In this document: piece after piece, positions 19,205 to 27,126 of the stretch
Numbering within the stretch: the stretch's first letter is position 1
Layout: each line of letters begins with the position of its first letter
Origin: Bacillus sp. AFS015802
GTDB lineage: Bacteria > Bacillota > Bacilli > Bacillales > Bacillaceae_B
NCBI RefSeq assembly: GCF_002561455.1
Contig: NZ_NTUP01000007.1
Span: forward strand, 62,001 to 126,000
DNA: 64,000 nucleotides
Direction of reading: 5' to 3'
Notes under the pieces: generated by a model
The model's input: only the letters and a program-made list of their open reading frames with translations
Database searches by the model: none
What the model was told of the DNA's origin: nothing
Translations under genes and position numbers: made by a program

Positions 19205-20050
19205 TTAAACCAAACAATTGAAATCCTTCACCATTTCACTGAACTTTTCTTTTTCTTCTATATGAGGCAAGTGGTCGCTATTCTCGAAAATATAAAATGA
19301 TGAATTGGGAACAAGATGAAAGATTTCTTCAGAAAACACAAATGGGCATTGAGAGTCGTACTTCCCACAGAAAATGATGGTCGGGGTCGTGATTTCTGAA
19401 ATGTTTTCTCGAATATCATACGTTGAAAGTTCTGTATTAGAATAATAATCCAAACGTTTTTGAGCCACTTTGCCGCTGCTTGGCTTAGAGAAGTAATCCT
19501 CGTATCTCTCCGGGTCATACAATGACATTTCTGCCCATTCCCGGCCTGCTTGTACGAGCTCTTCTTTGCTTACGTCTTCAGACTTAAGGACGGAAACGAT
19601 CTCTTTCAAACGGTCATTATCAGGATTCTTGTCGCAATAAATACTGTCCTGATGCTCCATATATTCATTTGTAGCGGATGCCCCGCCTACAATCAAGCGC
19701 TTTAAGGAATCCGGGTGATCAGCAGCATAGTGCAACCCGAGCATCCCGCCGGTTGAATGACCGGCAAAGTTCCAGTGATCATACCCCAGAGCCATGCGAA
19801 TCGCTTCTAAATCTTTGCTTGTCTCACTCATGCTCAGTTCATCTTCGTGTATCACTTCAGTGGAATTCCCTGTCTCCTTCAGGTTCACAAGGTACACTTT
19901 AAAATCTTCGACAAATCTGTCAGCGAAATGATACCCTCGCTCGTTAAACTCACTATAAAGATGCGTCACACATAACGGTTCCCCATTACCCGCTTCAAAG
20001 ATTTCGAATTCGCCTCGATCTGTCTGGATCAGCTTTTGTTCCCACATCAT
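19205..20050 (-). CDS. Alpha/beta hydrolase
   Basis: A 281-residue alpha/beta-hydrolase-fold enzyme. The nucleophile elbow GHSTGG places the serine at residue 99; the acid is probably the aspartate in CGKYDSQCP and the histidine lies in ENSDHLPHIEE near the C-terminus. The cap region (about 130-210) is short and polar. Resembles proline iminopeptidase or lactonase types but cannot be assigned. Start with GGGGGAAAC before the first of two ATGs. Monocistronic. Confidence 0.88.
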   Translation of the reverse strand: MMWEQKLIQTDRGEFEIFEAGNGEPLCVTHLYSEFNERGYHFADRFVEDFKVYLVNLKETGNSTEVIHEDELSMSETSKDLEAIRMALGYDHWNFAGHSTGGMLGLHYAADHPDSLKRLIVGGASATNEYMEHQDSIYCDKNPDNDRLKEIVSVLKSEDVSKEELVQAGREWAEMSLYDPERYEDYFSKPSSGKVAQKRLDYYSNTELSTYDIRENISEITTPTIIFCGKYDSQCPFVFSEEIFHLVPNSSFYIFENSDHLPHIEEKEKFSEMVKDFNCLV

Positions 20051-20441
20051 GTTTCCCCCATTCTGTTTTGTCTGTATCGTTTTATTATTGGGTATATATC
20101 TTAAGTACTATTTATTAGACGGGAGCCAAAATAGAATAGTTTCAATTATTCTGTTAACTTTATTTATATTTTTATAGAATCTGGGTCACTGCAGATCGTC
20201 ATCTACTCCAGAACCTTTACAACCCCTCTATGAGCCGACTCAGCAAACGGTTGTTCTAGTATGATATACGTCTTATGAAAGGTAAAAGTTTCGAAAAATC
20301 AGGATCATTTTATAAGGCTCTTTTCGTAAATATTGTTGCTTTTAAATAAGACAGGTTTAATTTACTTTTTATGGTATTATATTTACAGTAGCTTGTTCAG
20401 CAAACGGACAGAAAATATTCAAAAAAGGGGGACTTTGTGTT
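20051..20441. other. Divergent AT-rich spacer of 391 bases
   Basis: Separates the alpha/beta hydrolase from the divergent AT-rich phospholipase-like gene. It contains a -10-like TGGTATTAT near 20372-20380 ahead of the latter and two copies of an 11-base word TCAGCAAACGG (20240-20250 and 20397-20407). No coding frame or RNA gene is seen. Confidence 0.5.
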
Positions 20442-21080
20442 TTGGGTTCAAGAATAATGCATTTAATTATTGGTAATAAAATTGCAGATTCTTTATCGAT
20501 TGAAGATAAAACAACATTTTTGTTGGGGAGTATTGCTCCAGATGCTGTTTCTTCATTTGAAGAAAAAAACGTATCACATTTCTTTATAGGGGAAGTCAAA
20601 GATTATTCAAGAAGCGTTGATTATAAAGGGTTTTTAAATAAATATAATTCTAGAGAGGAAAATACAAATCCATATATATTAGGATACTATACACATTTAA
20701 TTGCCGATGATATATTTCTAAGAGGTTTTAACCTTTCTTGGTTAAGGAACAGAATGGAAGCTGATGAAGGATTATATAAGTTGTATCATAATGACTTCCG
20801 ATTACTAAATGGAAAATTATTAGAATACTACGGTTTTACAGATGAACTTAGAAAACAACTAAGTTATTTTCCTGCAATTCTAGATTTAGAAGAGGTTAAA
20901 TCGAAAGATGTTAAAAAATTTGTCTCTTTTGCATTAGGTGATATGGAGTACGATAAGAAAGTAATAAATGAACAACTTAATGTATTTACATTTAATCAGA
21001 TCATCGGTTATATAGAGACATCCGTTGATTTAGGATTGCTAAAAACGAAACAAATTGGGGAAGAACCTTTATTTCTTTAA
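20442..21080 (+). CDS. Zn-dependent phospholipase C-like hydrolase
   Basis: A 212-residue protein resembling the zinc-dependent phospholipase C / S1-P1 fold (PF00882). Expected ligands: the N-terminal MHLIIGNKIAD histidine, GSIAPDAV aspartate, the HFFIG histidine near 45-50 and the THLIADDIF histidine/aspartates near residue 85. The TTG start at 20442 keeps the conserved MGSRIMH opening; an ATG at 20457 is the alternative. AGGGGG lies 11 bases upstream. The gene is markedly more AT-rich than its neighbours and overlaps the convergent DUF1259 gene by 12 bases, consistent with recent arrival. Confidence 0.7.
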   Translation: MGSRIMHLIIGNKIADSLSIEDKTTFLLGSIAPDAVSSFEEKNVSHFFIGEVKDYSRSVDYKGFLNKYNSREENTNPYILGYYTHLIADDIFLRGFNLSWLRNRMEADEGLYKLYHNDFRLLNGKLLEYYGFTDELRKQLSYFPAILDLEEVKSKDVKKFVSFALGDMEYDKKVINEQLNVFTFNQIIGYIETSVDLGLLKTKQIGEEPLFL

Positions 21081-21461
21081 AACAGTAAGAGCCTCGGCAA
21101 CCTTGTGGGCAAAACGTAAAGGCGGCTCCACGGATTGAAAGTGAATGTACATAATTTCTGGTTTGGCAAAGAGCCAATGATTGTGGAGAGCACTGATGAT
21201 CACCCCTTTTTGGATAAGCCGTTTCGAGAATGATTGAATTTCTTCTTCCAACAGGACTACTTCCCCAAGATTCAATGCATGACCCTCTTGATCCATTGCC
21301 TCGAATGAGAAGCCTGCCTTCAGCTCCCCTCTGCTTGGCCTTCCTTGAATCGTTACATATAAATGTCTGTCGATGGATACGGAACATACTCCATTTTTCA
21401 GCTTTGCTTTCCCATTCAGAATCTTACCGTACTCCGTGCACAACTCATGAAACTGATACAT
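21069..21461 (-). CDS. DUF1259 family protein (LppY/LpqO-like)
   Basis: A 130-residue DUF1259 protein. The signature is ALHNHWLFAKPEIMYIHFQS near residues 93-112, preceded by VVLLEEEIQSFSKRLIQKGV. Function of the family is unknown. I start at the ATG at 21461 with GGGTGGG; upstream in-frame sequence lacks support. Convergent and overlapping by 12 bases with the phospholipase-like gene. Confidence 0.85.
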   Translation of the reverse strand: MYQFHELCTEYGKILNGKAKLKNGVCSVSIDRHLYVTIQGRPSRGELKAGFSFEAMDQEGHALNLGEVVLLEEEIQSFSKRLIQKGVIISALHNHWLFAKPEIMYIHFQSVEPPLRFAHKVAEALTVLKK

Positions 21462-21603
21462 TGATTGAACCCACCCTTTTTGTTTCCACTTTATTCTTAA
21501 CAAGGTTGTAACATACCATGATTCGGTAAAGTCATTGCAGGAGAATGGGTCTTAGACTTGAATGTAATATAGTAGACGAATAGAAAGTAAGAAGGTGTTT
21601 TGT

Positions 21604-22458
21604 ATGACACGTTTTCATTTTTTCCGGCCAACGATCATGCCAAGTCCCTATACAGAATATAAGGAATTCCAACCGGCACCGTTTCTCCGCCCCTATATTT
21701 GCTGCTATTGGCTTGCCTCCCCTTATAAGAAGCAGATCCCCCACTATACGTATGACATCATTCCAGACGGATGCACTGATCTTCTATTTGAATACGATCG
21801 TCTGCGACAAACCAGTTCTGTTACTTACTATGGAATCTTTGATGGGTATTTTCGTACGACCGGACAGCATAATCCCGATAAAATCACCTTTGGCATTCGT
21901 TTTTATCCGGGTAGTTCAGCTTATTTTATCAGGGAGAAGGCGAAGACGACCGCCCACTCGATGATCGATCTGAATCTATTAAATCATTCTTTTATCGATA
22001 AACTTCGAGATCGATTGCAGCAGGCAAGCCATCTCACGGAGATGATTTCGTGTTGTGATGAGATTTTTTCGAAAGCGTTGAAAGATCAAAGGTCATTAAG
22101 ACAGGATGCCTCTCTTCAACAAATTCTTTATACCATTGTATCTGGCCGTGGGACAGCGACCGTGGAAGAAATCAGCAGACAAGAAGTCATGAGTGGCAGA
22201 ACGATGAATCGCCTCTTTGAAGAACGCATCGGGTTAAGTCCCAAGAAATTCAGCCAGGTCATCCGCTTTCAATCCGTATTGAAAGAGTGGTTGAGCCATC
22301 CTTCCAGAACTAATCTTGCTGACGGATATTATGATCAATCGCATTCCATTAAAGATCTCAAAAAACGGACAGGAAAAAATCCTTCTCACCTTAAAGTGTC
22401 CGATTTTTACAATACGGCCTTTCATCTTTCGGATACCATGGAACATAGTCAAAGATAG
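21604..22458 (+). CDS. AraC-family regulator with N-terminal DUF6597-like sensor
   Basis: A 284-residue regulator. The N-terminal half (FQPAPFLRPYICCYW...IIPDGCTDLLFEY) matches the sensor domain common in AraC proteins that regulate small resistance genes, and the C-terminal region about 165-265 holds the AraC helix-turn-helix (SGRTMNRLFEERIGLSPKKF, then YDQSHSIKDLKKRTGKNPSH). ATG at 21604 with AAGAAGGTG. Twelve bases separate it from the downstream VOC gene, which is its likely target and operon partner. Confidence 0.85.
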   Translation: MTRFHFFRPTIMPSPYTEYKEFQPAPFLRPYICCYWLASPYKKQIPHYTYDIIPDGCTDLLFEYDRLRQTSSVTYYGIFDGYFRTTGQHNPDKITFGIRFYPGSSAYFIREKAKTTAHSMIDLNLLNHSFIDKLRDRLQQASHLTEMISCCDEIFSKALKDQRSLRQDASLQQILYTIVSGRGTATVEEISRQEVMSGRTMNRLFEERIGLSPKKFSQVIRFQSVLKEWLSHPSRTNLADGYYDQSHSIKDLKKRTGKNPSHLKVSDFYNTAFHLSDTMEHSQR

Positions 22459-22470
22459 GAGGAAAAAAAG

Positions 22471-22824
22471 ATGAACTATTCAGGAGTGACCTTTCAGGTT
22501 CGAGTCACAGATTATGAAAAAGGGTTGAGATGGTACCAGACACTATTCAATCGGGATCCAGACTTTATCCCCCATGAGGATTTTGCCGAGTGGGAAATCG
22601 TGAAAGATACCTGGCTGCAGGTGGCTAAAGGAGAACCTGCGAAAGGGAATGGTCCATTGCGTTTAGGGGTTCAAGATATCCATTCCGAACGTGAGAGGTT
22701 GATGAAATCAATGAATATGATGATTGAGGAAGTTCAGACCAGGGAAGGGGTTCCCGCAGCCTGGTGTACGTTTAGCGATCCTTATGGTAACCTGGTCGGA
22801 TTATTTGAAGAGTTAGAGTCTTAA
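22471..22824 (+). CDS. VOC family protein, operon partner of the AraC regulator
   Basis: A 117-residue glyoxalase/bleomycin-resistance-fold protein: VTFQVRVTDYEKGLRWYQTL at the start, a short WEIVKDTWLQVA strand pair, then GPLRLGVQDI and the closing CTFSDPYGNLVGLFE. TAGGAGGAAAAA precedes the ATG. Co-transcribed with the AraC gene. Ligand unknown. Confidence 0.88.
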   Translation: MNYSGVTFQVRVTDYEKGLRWYQTLFNRDPDFIPHEDFAEWEIVKDTWLQVAKGEPAKGNGPLRLGVQDIHSERERLMKSMNMMIEEVQTREGVPAAWCTFSDPYGNLVGLFEELES

Positions 22825-22825
22825 C

Positions 22826-22853
22826 AATAGAGCGGGGAAGTCCCCCGCTCTAT
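22826..22853. terminator. Hairpin at the convergent AraC-VOC/LysR end
   Basis: Stem TAGAGCGGGG/CCCCGCTCTA between the stop codons of the VOC gene and the LysR gene; little T-run on either strand. Confidence 0.6.
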
Positions 22854-23731
22854 ACCTGTTCCCATGAGCCGGACCTCACTGTGTCCACGAAACGCCGGGC
22901 AGCTGGAGGCAGGGACGGTTCACCATCCAGGCTCACTAAGGCGATTTCCCTGTATAGTTTCGGCATATCATCTGGTACGAGCCTGACCAACGTGCCTTCT
23001 TCTAAATGGACGGAAACCATGGACTCTGTGAGAAGCGCGGTTCCACGGTAGTGACGGACAAATTCCATTGCAGTGGCTGGAGGCAATTCGATGGAATCCC
23101 CACCAAATGGCATATGGGTTCTCTGCCAATGCTTACTCTCCTCGCTCCAATCGGTCATGATGTAGGGTTGGCTTGTGAGAAAGACATCCTCTACCCTATA
23201 CCTATCACTTTTAAGTGGCTCGCGGGCTACTAAGACCAAAGGTTCTTTTATCGTATAAAGCTTTTTGAGATCTTTATTGAAAAACGGGCAAGTAATCATC
23301 CCCAATTTAATACTTCCGTCATAAAGCATGTCGATGATCTGTTGATTATGGCCGGTATGGATGGCCAGTTGGATATCTGGAAATTCCGTGTACATTTCCA
23401 TGACGATCGAGGTGAAATGTCCGGAAGTAAAGGTCGGAAGGGTTCCGATGGTGATTTCCCCTCTTCTTCCTTCTTTTATCGACTGCGCCCTTTCTTTCCC
23501 TTTCTGCAGTACCTCAAGAGCCTGCCTGGCAAAAGGAAGAAACCCCTTACCCAAATCCGTCAGCACCATCTGTTTCCCGAACCTGACAAAGAGGTACCCC
23601 CCGACATCTTTCTCTAACTCTTTTATCCGCAAGCTGACAGAAGGCTGCGACACGTCCAGATAGCGTGAAGCCTTGCTGTAAGAACCGAGCCTTGCCACGA
23701 GCTCAAACGCAATCAGCTGATTGATTTCCAC
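22850..23731 (-). CDS. LysR-family transcription regulator
   Basis: A 293-residue LysR regulator. The winged helix-turn-helix occupies about 1-60 (LVARLGSYSKASRYLDVSQP, SLRIKELEKDVGG), followed by the two-lobe co-inducer domain (EITIGTLPTFTSGHF onward). The GTG at 23731 follows GGAGGGG; the open frame extends much farther upstream but runs antisense into the divergent methyltransferase gene, so that extension is rejected. Divergent from the methyltransferase, with a palindrome between them, so it probably controls that gene and itself. Confidence 0.9.
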   Translation of the reverse strand: MEINQLIAFELVARLGSYSKASRYLDVSQPSVSLRIKELEKDVGGYLFVRFGKQMVLTDLGKGFLPFARQALEVLQKGKERAQSIKEGRRGEITIGTLPTFTSGHFTSIVMEMYTEFPDIQLAIHTGHNQQIIDMLYDGSIKLGMITCPFFNKDLKKLYTIKEPLVLVAREPLKSDRYRVEDVFLTSQPYIMTDWSEESKHWQRTHMPFGGDSIELPPATAMEFVRHYRGTALLTESMVSVHLEEGTLVRLVPDDMPKLYREIALVSLDGEPSLPPAARRFVDTVRSGSWEQV

Positions 23732-23762
23732 CCTGACCCCTCCACAACTATAAAAATAATTA

Positions 23763-23773
23763 ATAGTAACTAT
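23763..23773. promoter_or_regulatory. Palindromic LysR-type site in the divergent spacer
   Basis: ATAGT-A-ACTAT, an inverted repeat with the T-N11-A spacing typical of LysR boxes, in the 118-base spacer between the LysR gene and the methyltransferase. Confidence 0.55.
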
Positions 23774-23849
23774 AAATGATATAGGATTGTTTAATAGTAA
23801 TAAGAAAATTATAGTGTAAAGACACGATGAATAAAAGGAGGGATTTAAT

Positions 23850-24476
23850 ATGAAGGTAAAAACAACGTTCCAACGAATCATGGACACCCAGTACAGCCGG
23901 CCGACTGGAATTCTTGGATGGATGATTGGGGAGAAAATGATCCGCCAGCATAAGCCTGAATCGCTTTGGACCATCGAAAATCTTAAACTACAGGAAAATG
24001 AACAGATCCTCGAGATTGGATGCGGGGCAGGATTTGCATTGAAGCAGATCGCTTCAATGAAGGGAACCCACACACTCACGGGGCTTGATTTGTCAGAAAC
24101 CCTTCTCCTGTCAGCTGCTTTACGCAACAAAAAAGATGTCAGACAAAAGAGGATGAAACTTGTGCATGGCAGGGTCGAAGAAATGCCTTTCCCCAATGAA
24201 AAGTTTACAGCCGTGTTCAGCATCCATTCGGTTTATTTTTGGGAGGACCTGTACAGATCGTTTAAAGAAATTCACAGGGTGCTGACTCCTGGAGGGACCG
24301 TCCTGATTACACTTTGCGATGGAAAAGACGGGGAAGACTGGGATTCGATCAAGAAGATGATTCGAAGTGAATTGCTCCCAATAATGGAGGAAATGACATT
24401 CAAAGACATTAGCGTACTGGAAGGACCCGTCTCCCGTGGGTATCATACAGTGGGTGTATTTGGGGTGAAATCTTGA
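23850..24476 (+). CDS. Class I SAM-dependent methyltransferase
   Basis: A 208-residue methyltransferase of the UbiE/arsenite-like class. Motif I is QILEIGCGAGFALKQI near residue 52-67, motif II LTGLDLSETLL, motif IV AVFSIHSVYFWED, and the post-motif HRVLTPGGTVLIT near 143-155. AAAGGAGGG precedes the ATG. Divergent from the LysR gene, which likely senses the substrate. Substrate unknown. Confidence 0.88.
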   Translation: MKVKTTFQRIMDTQYSRPTGILGWMIGEKMIRQHKPESLWTIENLKLQENEQILEIGCGAGFALKQIASMKGTHTLTGLDLSETLLLSAALRNKKDVRQKRMKLVHGRVEEMPFPNEKFTAVFSIHSVYFWEDLYRSFKEIHRVLTPGGTVLITLCDGKDGEDWDSIKKMIRSELLPIMEEMTFKDISVLEGPVSRGYHTVGVFGVKS

Positions 24477-24505
24477 TAGGAGATATAGATACAAAAAATG
24501 GTGTG

Positions 24506-24532
24506 GAGGGTTGGTGATTGTACCAACCCCTC
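24506..24532. terminator. Hairpin between convergent methyltransferase and GNAT genes
   Basis: GAGGGTTGGT pairs with ACCAACCCCTC with a single bulge; five-base loop. Confidence 0.6.
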
Positions 24533-24538
24533 GACTGT

Positions 24539-25012
24539 CTATAATTCAATCCCCATCCGCCTTGACTTTGTCTTTAATTTCATTGACTCATAAAATTTTA
24601 TCGCATCCTCGTTAAACTCCCACACGGCGAGTTCCAACGAGTCCGCTTCTAGACTCTTTGCGTACTCCACTATTTTTCCGAAGAACTGTTTCCCCATCCC
24701 TTTTCCTCTGAACCGATGATCCACACCGAAATCGTCCATATAGACAATCTTCCTTGGCACAAGGATAGGCCTTTCCTCGGTAAGTTTAATCGTGAGGATG
24801 GTATACGCGATCAGCTGTTCATCTTCTAACAAGAATACCTTGGTATTTTCTCCACGTATTAAGCTGGTGAAGTACTCCCTGTCTAACGTCGTATCAGCCA
24901 TTCGATAATGATCCGGTCTTTCCTTTGTATGCATTTCGTGAACTTGCTTCTGGATGCGATGAACCGCATCATAATCATCCTTGGTGGCTTCTCTCATATG
25001 TACAGTCAACAT
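24539..25012 (-). CDS. GNAT acetyltransferase
   Basis: A 157-residue GNAT protein. The acetyl-CoA motif is YMDDFGVDHRFRGKGMGKQF near residue 90-109, followed by ELAVWEFNEDAIKFYESM near 130-147. GAGGGGGAAGAA precedes the ATG at 25012. It stands 27 bases from the next GNAT gene upstream, so the two form an operon. Acceptor unknown. Confidence 0.9.
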   Translation of the reverse strand: MLTVHMREATKDDYDAVHRIQKQVHEMHTKERPDHYRMADTTLDREYFTSLIRGENTKVFLLEDEQLIAYTILTIKLTEERPILVPRKIVYMDDFGVDHRFRGKGMGKQFFGKIVEYAKSLEADSLELAVWEFNEDAIKFYESMKLKTKSRRMGIEL

Positions 25013-25039
25013 TTCTTCCCCCTCTTGAAATAAAGCAGT

Positions 25040-25510
25040 CTAACAAATCTTTTTATAAAAAATAAGTGTGGCATGATCATTTAATCCCTTGGAGACTCCC
25101 GTTTTATGAAAGCCCATTTTTTCGTACAGATGGCAGTTCCCCGCTTCTTCTAACAGCGTAGCCAATTCCCACGTTTGTGCTTGAGGGAATAGGTCTTCCA
25201 CCAGGAGGATCGCCTTCTGCGCAATCCCTTTTCCTTGGTAAGAAGGAAGAATGAACATAGGGCTGATCCAGAACTGCCCATCTTCTTTCCAATAGACGCA
25301 AATGGCACCTGCGAGCGTATCATCAGTGAATATCTTATAAAAGCCACCGTTTGGTCTGTTGATTCTGTGTTGTACTTTTTCAATGGTTTCGTTCGCTGGA
25401 TTGGTGTCATGATCTTTGTACCTATCCAACAGTGGCTTAAATGCCTTCACTTGGATATCAAAGATGGATTGGGCATCTTGATTTGTTGCTTTTTCTAATC
25501 GAACCTTCAT
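25040..25510 (-). CDS. GNAT acetyltransferase
   Basis: A 156-residue GNAT protein. Motif A is ISPMFILPSYQGKGIAQKAI near residue 83-102; motif B is AGNCHLYEKMGFHKTG near 126-141. The N-terminal helix-strand opening (RLEKATNQDAQSIFD) is typical. GGAGGG precedes the ATG at 25510. Expressed from a shared-family promoter (25585-25616). Confidence 0.9.
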   Translation of the reverse strand: MKVRLEKATNQDAQSIFDIQVKAFKPLLDRYKDHDTNPANETIEKVQHRINRPNGGFYKIFTDDTLAGAICVYWKEDGQFWISPMFILPSYQGKGIAQKAILLVEDLFPQAQTWELATLLEEAGNCHLYEKMGFHKTGVSKGLNDHATLIFYKKIC

Positions 25511-25584
25511 AATACCCTCCGATTTATATGTTGCTTAACATTTCAATCCAATATTTCTTAAGATTTATTGCTCTGTCATCCACA

Positions 25585-25616
25585 TCTATTATTTCAAAAA
25601 CTCTTATTTTTTACAA
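25585..25616 (-). promoter_or_regulatory. Extended -10 promoter, shared family copy 3
   Basis: TTGTAA (25611-25616), 17-base spacer, TGA-AATAAT (25588-25593). Downstream part (AGATGT) departs from the TGGTAT seen in other copies. Confidence 0.6.
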
Positions 25617-25699
25617 TATACCGGATGGCAGGAAACCTTAGCCGTCATCAGTCTGTGAAAAACTGATCATTAATTGGCATTCCACACTAAAGGCTACGT

Positions 25700-26131
25700 T
25701 TAGATCTTTTTCCTAAACGAATAACACCACTTCTCATACCCCATCTTGCTTTCATAAAAGCGGTGGGCCTTACTTCTCATGATCCCTGACTCTAACGCGA
25801 CGTACTCTGCTCCAGTCCTTTTCGCATAGGAATGGATGTAATCCAACAACCTCTCCCCATGACCGCTTGATCGCTGTGTCGGATTTGTAACCAAGTCATA
25901 GACGAATAAATGATGCTTATTATAGAAATTAATCGACTTTCTTACACCTGCCAACGAGACGATTTCATCTTCAACAGACAACGCAAATAATAAATACCCT
26001 TCTTTCCTCATATCATGCGCAAGCTCCATATACCTTCCAAGCGTCAAATCTGTTCTTAACTGTTTCATGACCTCGAATGAACGTGTCCACTCCTCATCGG
26101 TTACCAGCTGTTTGATTGTGATAGAATCCAA
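25700..26131 (-). CDS. GNAT acetyltransferase
   Basis: A 143-residue GNAT protein. Motif A is VYDLVTNPTQRSSGHGERLL near residue 82-101 (the usual Q/RxxGxG/A appears as QRSSGHG), with HRFYESKMGYEKW near 126-138. The TTG at 26131 is the start with GGGGGAAAT; the gene overlaps the end of the transporter gene by 38 bases, so translation may be coupled. Confidence 0.85.
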   Translation of the reverse strand: MDSITIKQLVTDEEWTRSFEVMKQLRTDLTLGRYMELAHDMRKEGYLLFALSVEDEIVSLAGVRKSINFYNKHHLFVYDLVTNPTQRSSGHGERLLDYIHSYAKRTGAEYVALESGIMRSKAHRFYESKMGYEKWCYSFRKKI

Positions 26132-27020
26132 TATTATTTCCCCCTTCTGTCTGTTTCTTATTAGCTTTCAATGCAATAAAAGCCCCCAGGCTCGATACCA
26201 AGCATCCCGCCACTAAACATACGTTCAGTTCCGTCTCACCGATGATGACTGAGGCAGCACCACCCACTGCAGGAAACAAAGCCACCATGTAGCCGCTCTT
26301 ACCCGCTCCTATTTCACTCACCAATTTCAAATAAAACAGCCAGGCGAAAAAGGAAGCAAACAATGAAAGATACACAACCGCCATCCAGTAGGAAGGTATC
26401 GCAGGGAACGTCATCTCGGTATCTTGCATAACTATTCCGCCTCCAAGGAAGATGCTTGCAGCCGTGAAGCCAATGGCATTCGAATAAACTGGATCAATCC
26501 CTCTGTCAGAATTAATGGAGGAACATACATCTCCTATGGACGTGATGATGGTTCCTGTCAGCGCGAAGAGAATCCCTTTAACGGATAACGTTTCAGGGTC
26601 CTCCATCAGGGTTGGAAATAACAATAGAAACACTGCCATGATTCCGAGTGCTCCCCCAATGCCTAACCCTTTGCTTACAGGTTCTTTCTTCACTAATGCA
26701 AGGGCTGCCGGTGTCAGCACGACTTTCAGGGAAAAGATCATCGTGACGATAGCCGCTGAACTCATGATGGTCCCATGATATAGAAATAAATAACTCCATG
26801 CGAAGTTGCATAAGCCAAAGAGAATGACCGTCAGATAATCTCTCTTTTCAAGTGTGTGTAATGGTCTCCTCATAAAGAGAAGCAGAATAAAAAGAATGGT
26901 TGTGATGGTCAAACGGTAGAATAATGATAACTCCAAAGGGACCCCATCCCCTTGTATCTTAACCGCAATGAAGTTCAACCCCCAAACCAATGTGCAGAAT
27001 CCAAACAAAAACTTTGTCAT
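26094..27020 (-). CDS. EamA/DMT-superfamily transporter
   Basis: A 308-residue drug/metabolite transporter with ten membrane helices in two EamA repeats (about 5-135 and 145-290; WSYLFLYHGTIMSSAAIVTM in the first, AVVYLSLFASFFAWLFY in the second). The substrate of this family ranges from amino acids to drugs. ATG at 27020 has GGAGGCC upstream; the longer frame to 27050 is rejected. Divergent from a MocR regulator, a frequent genomic pairing, and followed by an overlapping GNAT gene. Confidence 0.9.
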   Translation of the reverse strand: MTKFLFGFCTLVWGLNFIAVKIQGDGVPLELSLFYRLTITTILFILLLFMRRPLHTLEKRDYLTVILFGLCNFAWSYLFLYHGTIMSSAAIVTMIFSLKVVLTPAALALVKKEPVSKGLGIGGALGIMAVFLLLFPTLMEDPETLSVKGILFALTGTIITSIGDVCSSINSDRGIDPVYSNAIGFTAASIFLGGGIVMQDTEMTFPAIPSYWMAVVYLSLFASFFAWLFYLKLVSEIGAGKSGYMVALFPAVGGAASVIIGETELNVCLVAGCLVSSLGAFIALKANKKQTEGGNNIGFYHNQTAGNR

Positions 27021-27126
27021 ATGATGGCCTCCAGTAGTTGTGCTCTCCACTTATTATTGATTCTCACTGTCATTTCTTAAAGGGTCAGTTTACAATAAAC
27101 CTAAATGACAGATCGGAGGACCTAAG

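Noticed and set aside
20240..20407. Repeated TCAGCAAACGG words in the spacer
   Set aside because: Only 11 bases and two exact copies; without a larger shared structure this is not a convincing repeat.
23732..24223. Long upstream extension of the LysR reading frame
   Set aside because: It runs antisense through the methyltransferase gene, and a GTG with a strong ribosome-binding site at 23731 gives a normal-length LysR protein.
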